NCBI RefSeq assembly: GCF_001278115.1
Contig: NZ_LIYD01000005.1
Coordinates: 309,906 to 373,905 of the forward strand
Length of the DNA stretch: 64,000 nucleotides
Direction of reading: 5' to 3'
Source of the DNA: Flavobacterium akiainvivens
GTDB lineage: Bacteria; Bacteroidota; Bacteroidia; Flavobacteriales; Flavobacteriaceae
Part shown: positions 9,174 through 17,136 of the stretch, one piece after another
How positions within the stretch are numbered: the stretch's first letter is position 1
Layout of the letters: each line of letters begins with the position of its first letter
The notes under the pieces: generated by a model
Told to the model about the DNA's origin: nothing
Databases searched by the model: none
The model's input: the letters and a program-made list of their open reading frames with translations, nothing else
Position numbers and translations under genes: made by a program

Positions 9174-11420
9174 ATGAAATACAAGGTTATTATTTGTTTC
9201 TTTTTTTTCAGTTCGTGGCTTTTGGCCCAGGATAAGGCTATAGATGCCAACCTGAAAACTATTGAAGGAAAAGCCCCGCTAAACAAAAAAATTGAGGCCT
9301 GCCATGAGGTGGCAAGGCTGTATATTGAGCGTTCGGGCGAACTAAAGAAAGACCTTGACAGCGCTAACCTGTACCTGCAACGTGCCCAAACGTATAACAA
9401 AACGGTGCGTTCTGATGAATATAGCGGTTTAACATGGATATTGTTTTCTAAACTTTACAGGGAAAGCGGAGAAACGGGTAAAGCCACACCCTATCTTAAA
9501 AAAACGTTTAACCTGGCCACAAAAACCGGGTCGGCACGCCTACTGGCAGAGTACTGGTTTGAGCAGTGCTACTATTACCCATCTGACCAGATAACCCCAA
9601 AAATTGCCGCCCTTGAAAAATCAGTAGCCGCATTTGAAAACTGTAAGCCTGTATTGCAACATGGCAGGGCGCTTTCGCTTTTAAGCGAGTTTTACCTGTC
9701 AGACGACAGTTTGGCAAAGGCGCTCGATGCGGCAACCAAATCACTCGATATATATACCAAAGTGGGCGAGCAGGACCTTATGACCGTTTATTTTGTGTTG
9801 TGCTGCAGCTATGGCAGGCTATTAGACCATGAGCGCAGTATAGCCTACGGGCTAAAGGCAGCCCGGCTGGGCGAACAGCGCAATAATAACGCATCGTGGC
9901 TTTCGGTTATTTATTATAATGTGGGCCTGTCTTACCTGCAATCAAACCATGATGAAGAAGGTATAAAATATTTATATAAAGCCCTGGAGCAGTTTATGAA
10001 AGAAGGCAAGGTAGATGATATTTATACCCTTACCGCTTCGCTTATCCATGCCAATTATTTTAAGACCGAAAAAGAAGCAACCGACTTTTATAACAGTGTG
10101 CACGGCAAGTATGCTCCAGCCAGCCCCCTGAGCATCATCACCAACCAAAAAATACTGCTGGATATAGATATGCTTATGAACAGGAAAAGCAATGCCCGGC
10201 GTAATTGCGCACTGTTACAGCAGCTTGCGGAAAAATATAAAACCCATGAGGCTGAGGTACGTATGGCTTACCTTAATATTTTGAATTACCAGATATGGGC
10301 TGCAAATAAAACCGGCGCCAGGGAGTATTATAACCGCTTTAGTACCTTTCCGTTAAAAAATTATATTGACTCGATTAGTTTTTATTCATTCGGCTACAGG
10401 CTTGCCGAAATGGAAAGCCGGTTTGGCGATGCTATAAGGATACACCAGCAATATGATAATTTACTGGATAAGGTAGAAAAAGCTTCAAAAGGCAGGGTAA
10501 TATCTGAGATGATGGTGCTGTATGATATTGAACAGAAAGACCACGCACTTGCGGGCAGGAAGGCAAGTATAAAGCTACTGGAACAGCAAAAAATGCTACA
10601 GCTGGGCCAGCTCAGGCAAAAGAATATTGCCAATGCCATTGTTATTGTGTTTACCGTGCTTTCGGCATTGTTTGTATGCATTGTATACCTGGGTTATAAA
10701 GCCAAGAAGGCAGCCGGGTTGAAACTCACACAAAAAAACACTGAAATAAAAATTAAGAACCGCCAGTTAAAGCGCCTGGTTAACGAGCGCCAGTGGCTTT
10801 TGCAGGAAATTCATCGTAGGGTAAAAAACAACCTCCAGATTATTATGAGCCTGCTCAGCAGCCAGTCAGAATCGTTAACCCACAAGCAGGCGCTTAGTGC
10901 CATACAAAACAGCCGCCACCGCGTGCAGTCTATGGCGTTAATACACAACAAGCTGTATAGCGATAAAACAACGTGCGAAACCATAAACATAGGCGCTTAC
11001 ATCCGCGAGCTGGTGGAATATTTAGAAAACAGCTTTACCGTGCAGAACAGGCTTACCTTTATTTTAGATGCCGAAGACCTTGAAATGGATGTAAGCTTTG
11101 CAGTACCGGTAGGGCTTATAGTTAATGAGGCGGTAACAAACGCCATAAAATATGCCTTTCCAGGTGGGAGAAAGGGGCAGATTAGCATATCGCTAAAAAA
11201 CCGTGGCGACCATACATTTATCCTCCGTATTGCAGATGACGGCATTGGCCTGCCAGCCGGTTTTGATATTACAAAATCACAGTCTTTGGGGCTGCGGCTT
11301 ATACGTGGCCTGTCTAAAGACCTTGAGGGGAGCTTTACCATGGTGGCTAACGGTGGCACGGCCGTACAGATAGAATTTACCTACAATTTTGAACTTAAGC
11401 GTAACAAATCAGTAATATGA
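9174..11420 (+). CDS. TPR sensor histidine kinase (HisKA_2 family), second of operon
   Basis: This 748-residue paralog of the preceding kinase has the same layout: signal peptide (MKYKVIICFFFFSSWLLAQ), periplasmic TPR array, coiled segment, one membrane helix (about 487-510) and a HisKA_2/HATPase core. Its H box is LLQEIHRRVKNNLQIIMSLL with His547; the second His of the usual HHR is Arg. The N box is GLIVNEAVTNAIKYAFP and the G boxes are IADDGIGL and SLGLRLIRGL. The stop codon overlaps the ATG of the response regulator (ATGA at 11417-11420), which implies translational coupling. Two kinases feeding one regulator is the simplest reading, but not shown. Confidence 0.93.
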   Translation: MKYKVIICFFFFSSWLLAQDKAIDANLKTIEGKAPLNKKIEACHEVARLYIERSGELKKDLDSANLYLQRAQTYNKTVRSDEYSGLTWILFSKLYRESGETGKATPYLKKTFNLATKTGSARLLAEYWFEQCYYYPSDQITPKIAALEKSVAAFENCKPVLQHGRALSLLSEFYLSDDSLAKALDAATKSLDIYTKVGEQDLMTVYFVLCCSYGRLLDHERSIAYGLKAARLGEQRNNNASWLSVIYYNVGLSYLQSNHDEEGIKYLYKALEQFMKEGKVDDIYTLTASLIHANYFKTEKEATDFYNSVHGKYAPASPLSIITNQKILLDIDMLMNRKSNARRNCALLQQLAEKYKTHEAEVRMAYLNILNYQIWAANKTGAREYYNRFSTFPLKNYIDSISFYSFGYRLAEMESRFGDAIRIHQQYDNLLDKVEKASKGRVISEMMVLYDIEQKDHALAGRKASIKLLEQQKMLQLGQLRQKNIANAIVIVFTVLSALFVCIVYLGYKAKKAAGLKLTQKNTEIKIKNRQLKRLVNERQWLLQEIHRRVKNNLQIIMSLLSSQSESLTHKQALSAIQNSRHRVQSMALIHNKLYSDKTTCETINIGAYIRELVEYLENSFTVQNRLTFILDAEDLEMDVSFAVPVGLIVNEAVTNAIKYAFPGGRKGQISISLKNRGDHTFILRIADDGIGLPAGFDITKSQSLGLRLIRGLSKDLEGSFTMVANGGTAVQIEFTYNFELKRNKSVI

Positions 11421-13357
11421 AACAAAAAGTACTTATAGTTGAAGACCAGTTTATTGAGGCCAACGACCTTGAAATTATGCTGCTGAAGGCAGGTTACCAG
11501 GTGGCGGGTATTGCAAACTCTGTAGCAGAAGCGCTTAAACTGATAGAAAAAGAAAAACCCGGCCTTGTGCTGGTAGATATATTTTTGAAGGGAAAAGAAA
11601 CCGGTATTGACCTTGCCGGCGTGCTGAATGAAAAGGCTATACCCTTTATTTTTATTTCGGCAAACTCTAACCATGAGGTGTTAATGGCGGCTAAGGCTAC
11701 ACAGCCTTATGGGTTTATAGTAAAGCCTTTCAGGGAACGCGACCTTATGGTTACACTCGAAATTGCCCAGTACCGCTATGAAAACAGCGCTGAGGCCAAC
11801 CTGCGCAAAGAGGCCGATTTGCAAAAAAAGCTCAAGTCAATTGCCGATGAAAAAGAGGGGTGGGAACAAAAAATGCTCAAAACCGCCATAGCGCTGCAAA
11901 CCTACGTGCCGTTTGATTATATGGTGGCGGGGTTTCGCACGGCAGGCGAAATTCCGTATAACGCCATTAGCTTTTTGCGTGTGGGCTTTAACGAATACCA
12001 GGTTATAGGGCTGCCCGAACTGCAGCTTATTACCCACACAACCCTGAAAGAGCTTGCGGCTTTGCAGGCTGCCACACCCACCGAAACTGAACCGCAACTG
12101 TTTAACGGCGATGATTTTGTAAAGATAACCATAAAGCCCTCTATGCGCCGCCTGGTTTCAGAACAGTTTGGGATGAAGTCAATGCTTATTTTTCCGCTTA
12201 TGGCGCCCAATGGCGAAACGTTTTACTTTTTCTTTTACAGCAGGCGGCCCGATACCTATAAAAACGAATATATTGTGCTGCTCAGGACGTTTAAAAACAT
12301 ACTTGTTGAGGCCGTGGCGCGTATGCTGTCTATAGAAAAAGCACCTGTACAGGAACAGCTACCCAAAAAAGAGCCGGTGCCGGTTAAAAGCCCGGTATCT
12401 AACGTTTTTAGTGGCATTGTAGGTAAAAGCCACCTGTTACTTAATGTATTTGATAACATAGCTCAGGTTGCACCGGCCGATACATCGGTACTTATACTTG
12501 GCGAAAGCGGCACCGGCAAAGAACGTATTGCCCAATGCATACACGACCTTTCTAAACGGGCAAAGCAGCCGCTTATAAAAATTAATTGTGCAGCACTGCC
12601 TGCAAACCTTATTGAGTCAGAATTATTTGGCCATGAAAAAGGGGCTTTTACCGGTGCTGTTGAAAAGCGTACCGGCAAGTTTGAACTGGCCAATAAGGGT
12701 ACTATTTTTCTTGATGAAATAGGCGAAATGCCGCTGGAACTGCAATCTAAGCTGCTGAGGGTGTTGCAGGAAAAAGAAATAGAGCGCATAGGCGGCGGGG
12801 CGGCCGTTAAAATAGATGTACGCATTATTGCCGCTACTAATAGGGAACTTGAAAAAGAAGTGGCGGCAGGCCGTTTCAGGCTCGACCTGTATTACAGGCT
12901 TAATATTTTCCCTATAAACCTGCCGCCGTTGCGCGAACGCCGGGAAGACATACCCCTGCTGGCAGACCATTTTGTAGGCTATTTTAACCGTAAGATAGGC
13001 AAATCCATCAACGGGCTGTCTAAAGAGGCGCTAAAAGAGGCGTTGGCTTATAACTGGCCCGGTAACATACGCGAGCTTGAAAACCTTATGGAGCGTGCCG
13101 TGCTGCTTGCGCGCGAAGACACCATAAAAGAACTTCAGCTGCCCAGGCACAGTATAGCAGAAGCTGAAGGTGCTACACCGTTGGGAGACTCTTTTAAAAC
13201 AATAGAAGATAACGAGCGGGAACACATTATGAGGGCGTTGAAAAAGTGCAACGGCAAAGTGTGGGGGGCAGGTGGTGCGGCCGAGCTGCTTGACTTACCA
13301 CCATCTACATTGAATTCGAGGATGAAAAAGCTGGGCATAAAACGTGATTTTTCGTAA
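11417..13357 (+). CDS. NtrC-like response regulator / sigma-54-type activator
   Basis: The 646-residue protein starts with a receiver domain (acidic E9/D10, phosphoacceptor D54 in LVLVDIFLKG, K103 in IVKPFRERDL). A middle region of about 200 residues (130-330) looks like a degenerate GAF-type domain. The AAA+ domain has Walker A GESGTGKE at 362-369, GAFTGA at 409-414 for sigma-54 contact, and Walker B FLDEIGE around 431-437. The C-terminal Fis-type HTH is AAELLDLPPSTLNSRMKKLGI. It should activate sigma-54 promoters when phosphorylated, probably by the two co-transcribed kinases. No rpoN gene lies in the window. The repeated CGAAATATCG-like sites are candidate enhancer sites. Confidence 0.95.
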   Translation: MKQKVLIVEDQFIEANDLEIMLLKAGYQVAGIANSVAEALKLIEKEKPGLVLVDIFLKGKETGIDLAGVLNEKAIPFIFISANSNHEVLMAAKATQPYGFIVKPFRERDLMVTLEIAQYRYENSAEANLRKEADLQKKLKSIADEKEGWEQKMLKTAIALQTYVPFDYMVAGFRTAGEIPYNAISFLRVGFNEYQVIGLPELQLITHTTLKELAALQAATPTETEPQLFNGDDFVKITIKPSMRRLVSEQFGMKSMLIFPLMAPNGETFYFFFYSRRPDTYKNEYIVLLRTFKNILVEAVARMLSIEKAPVQEQLPKKEPVPVKSPVSNVFSGIVGKSHLLLNVFDNIAQVAPADTSVLILGESGTGKERIAQCIHDLSKRAKQPLIKINCAALPANLIESELFGHEKGAFTGAVEKRTGKFELANKGTIFLDEIGEMPLELQSKLLRVLQEKEIERIGGGAAVKIDVRIIAATNRELEKEVAAGRFRLDLYYRLNIFPINLPPLRERREDIPLLADHFVGYFNRKIGKSINGLSKEALKEALAYNWPGNIRELENLMERAVLLAREDTIKELQLPRHSIAEAEGATPLGDSFKTIEDNEREHIMRALKKCNGKVWGAGGAAELLDLPPSTLNSRMKKLGIKRDFS

Positions 13358-13366
13358 ATAACAATT

Positions 13367-13396
13367 AAAGGCTAAACAAACCGTTTAGCCTTTTTT
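13367..13396 (+). terminator. terminator of the kinase-regulator operon
   Basis: AAAGGCTAAAC pairs with GTTTAGCCTTT across a 5-base loop and runs into six or more T residues, immediately followed by the shared operator motif. Confidence 0.92.
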
Positions 13397-13398
13397 GT

Positions 13399-13442
13399 AC
13401 CTCGAAATATCGCTAATTGTTTCTTGGTTTCTGCGGGATATC
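13399..13442 (+). promoter_or_regulatory. paired operator-like motif upstream of the 13572 hydrolase
   Basis: ACCTCGAAATATCGCTAATT (13399-13418) is the exact reverse complement of 6722-6741. A second site, GCGGGATATCAAG (13433-13445), has its ATATC core 31 bp further on. A third related sequence, the perfect palindrome GGGATATCCC, is at 13547-13556 just before the start codon. Confidence 0.6.
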
Positions 13443-13498
13443 AAGAAAGTGAAAATAGGTTTTATATGTAACTGTCAGGTTGTTAGTTTTTTATAAAA

Positions 13499-13514
13499 TG
13501 GTATTGCTGTTGTA
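13499..13514 (+). promoter_or_regulatory. possible -24/-12-like promoter element
   Basis: TGGTATTGCTGTTGTA keeps TGG and TTG at sigma-54 spacing but has GT for the conserved -12 GC. It lies 61 bp after the second operator core, as at 2125-2140. Low confidence alone. Confidence 0.3.
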
Positions 13515-13571
13515 TGCCTTTAATTGCCTTTGGCATATTAAAAAACGGGATATCCCACAAAATATACTATC

Positions 13572-14402
13572 ATGAAAACACTTGAAAAGAGAGAAACAAT
13601 CTTGTTTATTACAGGAGCATTTGTAAGCCATACCACATGGAACCGCTGGATTAGCTATTTTGAAGACAAGGGCTACAATGCTATTGCCCCATCATGGCCG
13701 CATAAAGAAAAAAGCGCCGCCGAACTGCGCGCACTGCAACCGCACGACCATGAGCTTGCCGCGCTTACGCTTAGCGGTGTAGTAAGCCATTATGCGCAAA
13801 TAGCACTCCGCCTGGGCGAGAAGCCTGTTGTAATAGGGCATTCGTTAGGCGGGCTTGTGGCGCAGATATTAATCAACCAGGGGTATGCAAAAGGTGGGGT
13901 AGCCATACACGCCGTGCCGCCCAAAGGGGTTATACCGTATGAGTTTACGTTCCTTAAATCGTCATGGAAATTGCTGGGGCTTTTTTCTTCGCTAAAAAAA
14001 ACCTACCTTATGTCTTTTGCTGATTTTCAGTATGCTTTTGGCAATGGCATGAGCTATGAAGAGCAAGCTGAGGCTTATGAACTGTATGCCATACCCGAAT
14101 CTAAAAGGGTGGGCAGGGGAGGCCTTACCGATGCTGCTTTTGTAGATTACAGTAAAAGGCATGCGCCGCTGCTGCTTACTGCCGGCCTTGATGATAATGT
14201 AATACCCGCACACCTTACCCGCAGGGTATTTAATAAATACAGGAAAGGCACCTCTGTACTTGAATATGCCGAGTTTGCCACCAACCACAGCGTACTGACA
14301 CATGATGACTGGGAGATTGAGGCATCTTACATAGCAAACTTCCTGGAAATTAATATACCTGCTGCCCAGCCGTTTGCCGCAGCGGGGCTGCAAAAGGTGT
14401 AA
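13572..14402 (+). CDS. cytoplasmic alpha/beta hydrolase
   Basis: This 276-residue enzyme lacks a signal peptide. The nucleophile elbow GHSLGG gives Ser91, the acid lies in LLTAGLDDNVIP, and the His in FATNHSVLTHDDW. It is a clear paralog of the exported hydrolase at 5620-6507 and of the fragment at 1-252. The gene is monocistronic: it follows the operon terminator, has the operator pair and a GGGATATCCC palindrome in front, and ends at a hairpin terminator. Its position beside the kinase-regulator operon and the shared motif suggest it is a target of that regulator (inference). Confidence 0.88.
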   Translation: MKTLEKRETILFITGAFVSHTTWNRWISYFEDKGYNAIAPSWPHKEKSAAELRALQPHDHELAALTLSGVVSHYAQIALRLGEKPVVIGHSLGGLVAQILINQGYAKGGVAIHAVPPKGVIPYEFTFLKSSWKLLGLFSSLKKTYLMSFADFQYAFGNGMSYEEQAEAYELYAIPESKRVGRGGLTDAAFVDYSKRHAPLLLTAGLDDNVIPAHLTRRVFNKYRKGTSVLEYAEFATNHSVLTHDDWEIEASYIANFLEINIPAAQPFAAAGLQKV

Positions 14403-14533
14403 CGTGCTGTAATTCAGTTTTTAAATGAAACACAAAAGGTGAGGAATTTTTAATTACCCCTACTAAATAATAAACGCAGGTAGAAAACCGAAAATAAAAT
14501 TTCCCCTTTTTTTTATTTAAGTTTCTGCTTCGG

Positions 14534-14558
14534 GCCCGGGCTATGTCCGGGCTTTTTT
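14534..14558 (+). terminator. terminator after the 13572 hydrolase
   Basis: GCCCGG pairs with CCGGGC over a 7-base loop and is followed by TTTTTT. It sits in the gap between two convergent genes. Confidence 0.85.
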
Positions 14559-14573
14559 ATGTACCCCCATGGG

Positions 14574-16778
14574 TTATGCCACAGCGGGCTTGCTGTATTT
14601 AAACGTTACGGTTATTTCAACACCATTGATACCGTTTATTTGAAGGGCTGCGTTAAGCTCCCGGCTAAAGCCCGAAATAAGGTTAAGCCCCAGTGAGTTA
14701 AAACCCGTTTGGGCATTGGGCATACCTACGCCGTTATCTTTAACCTTAAAAATAAGGGTATCGGCATCAGGCAGTAAGCTTACCTGTATGAGCCCGGTAG
14801 CCTCGTTAGGGAAAGCATGCTTTAGGGCATTGTTTACGGCCTCGTTAAGTATAAGGCCCATGGGTACCGCCTGTGCCGATTCAAGCTCCAGCGGTGCTAC
14901 ATCTACCTCAAACCGTATGCGTTCGCGGGTATCAAACGCCATTTTATAGTATTCAATAAGCTCTTTAAAATACAGCTCTACATTTATTGTAACAATATTA
15001 TCTGACTGGTATAGCTTTTTGTGTATAAGCGACATAGAGTGTATGCGGTGCTGGCTGTTTTTAATGGCTTCTTTAGCGCCGCTGTCTTCAAGAAAGTGAG
15101 ACTGTGCACCCAAAAGGCTCATAACAATTTGCAGGTTGTTTTTTACGCGGTGGTGTATTTCTTTTAAAAGCCATTCTTTTTCGTTAAGCAGGTTTTGCAG
15201 CATGGCATTTTTAAGGGTGGTTTGTTTTTTAATTTTTTGGTTAAGGTAGTAACTCCTGTATACCAGTATAATAATAATAACCAAAAGCCCTATGCCCAGC
15301 AGGCTCAGGTTTTTTTCGAGGGTGGTTTTAGAGAGTTGAGCCTCCTTTAGCCGGGCCTGCTTTTTAAGCAGTTGGTTGTCTTTATCTTTTTCGCGGGTTT
15401 TGTACAGGGTTTCTATACGGGCTATTTCCTTAACCCGTTTTTCGGTCATAATGCTGTCTTTGTATTGTGTAAATATCCTGTAATTGTTAAGGGCACCAGG
15501 GTAATTGCCCGCGGTAGAATCTATTTTAAACAGCTGTAGGTAGGCTTCCTGAAGGTGCGATATACTCCTGCTTTTTTCTACAATACCGGCATACATAAGC
15601 CCGTATTGCCTGGCTTCTTTATAGTTTTTTACCTGTAGAAAATAGTTTGAAAGTGTTTTGGCAAGGTTTCGTTTAATTTCTTCAACGGCATTGGTACTGT
15701 TTACATATTCTACCCCCATAGCTGCATAGCGCTTTGCCTTATCAGGATACCCAAGGTACAGGCTGTTTTCCAGCAATGTATTTATGGCATCGGCCCTGGT
15801 AAAAGGTTCGAGCCGGTTAAAATAACTTTCAAGGTTTTTGTAGTGAAATTGTGCTTCGGCGCGCCTTTTCTTAATGCACAGCATTTGTATAAGGCTTCTT
15901 TCGCTTAGCTCTTCATAGTTTTTGTTGTCATACTTATGGGCAATTTCCCAGGCTTTTTTAGCATATATAACAGCTTCATCTGTATAGTTAAGGTTGTTGT
16001 AGGTATCGGCTAAGGAGCCAAAGAGCAGCGATTCTTCAATGGTATATTCCTTTAGTTTGTTAAGTATGGCAGCCGCTTCGTGGTTGTAATGCAGTGCTTT
16101 TTCGTTACTGCCTGTTAATATGTAAAATGCAGCTATAGTGCTATAAAGGGTTTTAAGGTGGCTTGTTTCGCCTGTTTTTTTATAAGTAGCTATGGCCTTT
16201 TGAAGGTACTGGGTGGTTTTATCAAACTGCCCCATGCGCGAGTAGTAATAGCCTGTTTTTTCCAGTAGATAGGTTTTTATCTCATTATCACCTGCTTCGG
16301 TGGCTGTTTTAATTCCTTTTTCAAGTATGGCTAAAAGGTCTTTCCTTACGGTTTGTTTTTGTATTTCGGCCGTTAGCAGCCGGTTGTAGGCCCTGCTCAA
16401 CCCTTTTTTGTCGGTTGTTTTTTCAAAGATTTTAATGGCTTTTTCGGCATAAGCCGATGCCTCATCTACCAGCATATTATCGGCATAGGTGTAAGAAAAC
16501 AAATTGTAGGTATACGCCAACTGTAGCTTCAGGTTTTTTTCGAGGCAAAACTTTTCAGATGTTTTAGCATAATACCAGGTACTGTCTGCCGAAAGCGGAA
16601 AATCCAAATTTCCGTACCGTTCATGGTGCCATTTGCCTATTGCTATCATGGCATCGGCTTTTTGCACTGCAGATTTTGCCGTTTTGAGGTTTTTGTGCAG
16701 GGTTTTTATATCCTGTGCCATACCGTTTAGTGTACCCGCCAAAACAGCCAGTACTAATAAAAAAGTAGTTTTTTTCAT
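14574..16778 (-). CDS. TPR sensor histidine kinase (HisKA_2 family), third paralog
   Basis: The start at 16778 yields MKKTTFLLVLAVLAGTLNGMAQ, a good signal peptide; an upstream in-frame ATG at 16832 would add 18 residues ahead of it. The 734-residue protein has a long TPR array (roughly residues 30-430), a coiled region, a membrane helix near 490-512, then LLKEIHHRVKNNLQIVMSLLG with His542. The N box is LILNEAVNNALKHAFP and the G boxes are KVKDNGVGM and SLGLNLISGFS. It is paralogous to the kinases at 6901 and 9174 but transcribed oppositely with no adjacent receiver gene, so it may feed the same regulator. Confidence 0.92.
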   Translation of the reverse strand: MKKTTFLLVLAVLAGTLNGMAQDIKTLHKNLKTAKSAVQKADAMIAIGKWHHERYGNLDFPLSADSTWYYAKTSEKFCLEKNLKLQLAYTYNLFSYTYADNMLVDEASAYAEKAIKIFEKTTDKKGLSRAYNRLLTAEIQKQTVRKDLLAILEKGIKTATEAGDNEIKTYLLEKTGYYYSRMGQFDKTTQYLQKAIATYKKTGETSHLKTLYSTIAAFYILTGSNEKALHYNHEAAAILNKLKEYTIEESLLFGSLADTYNNLNYTDEAVIYAKKAWEIAHKYDNKNYEELSERSLIQMLCIKKRRAEAQFHYKNLESYFNRLEPFTRADAINTLLENSLYLGYPDKAKRYAAMGVEYVNSTNAVEEIKRNLAKTLSNYFLQVKNYKEARQYGLMYAGIVEKSRSISHLQEAYLQLFKIDSTAGNYPGALNNYRIFTQYKDSIMTEKRVKEIARIETLYKTREKDKDNQLLKKQARLKEAQLSKTTLEKNLSLLGIGLLVIIIILVYRSYYLNQKIKKQTTLKNAMLQNLLNEKEWLLKEIHHRVKNNLQIVMSLLGAQSHFLEDSGAKEAIKNSQHRIHSMSLIHKKLYQSDNIVTINVELYFKELIEYYKMAFDTRERIRFEVDVAPLELESAQAVPMGLILNEAVNNALKHAFPNEATGLIQVSLLPDADTLIFKVKDNGVGMPNAQTGFNSLGLNLISGFSRELNAALQINGINGVEITVTFKYSKPAVA

Positions 16779-16950
16779 GCTGAAGGGTATTAAAAAGGTT
16801 GGGAAAATTACAGCCTGGCAGGTGGGTGCCAAACCAGCATAAAATTACATTTTTTTTAACATAGAGTTGTGGCAGGGATTTAATTTTTACTTTGAACCGG
16901 TGCTTAGGCTGCCCGAAAAATGGTAAAAATTAAGACTGCCTGCAATTTGA

Positions 16951-17011
16951 TATTTCACACCGTAAAAACAAACTCCAAAAGTGAAATATTAAGCTGTTTT
17001 CAGGTGTGAAA
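16951..17011 (+). repeat. 61-bp conserved upstream element, copy 1
   Basis: It matches 27626-27686 at 53 of 61 positions by eye, including 41 of the first 44. Internal symmetry is strong: TATTTCAC (16951-16958) is complementary to GTGAAATA (16981-16988), and TTTCACACC (16953-16961) to GGTGTGAAA (17003-17011). Both copies are upstream of a rightward gene, by 125 and 81 bp. An operator with several TTTCAC half-sites is the likeliest reading. Confidence 0.7.
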
Positions 17012-17102
17012 CGAAAGCATCGAAACATTTTTGAACTGTTGAATTCATGTGATAATTTGTTACATTGATAAACCCCCCTTATTTATTACCATTCTAAATA
17101 GT

Positions 17103-17110
17103 TATTTTTG
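17103..17110 (+). promoter_or_regulatory. -7 box TATTTTTG for the TPR-HTH gene
   Basis: It matches the Bacteroidota consensus TAnnTTTG exactly and lies 27 bp before the ATG. No clear TTG -33 element was found at the usual distance. Confidence 0.5.
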
Positions 17111-17136
17111 CCGGGGAGAACCTGAATTAAATTACT

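Larger units (their letters stand above)
16779..17136. promoter_or_regulatory. 358-bp divergent region, kinase / TPR-HTH regulator
   Basis: No coding sequence was seen. It carries the first copy of a conserved 61-bp element (16951-17011) and a consensus -7 box TATTTTTG at 17103-17110 that would give the rightward gene a leader of about 20 nt. Confidence 0.5.

Noticed and set aside
16945..16960. TTTGATATTTCACAC as a hydrolase-type operator for the third kinase
   Set aside because: Only GATATTTC is shared with the motif, and this segment is better explained as part of the 61-bp element.
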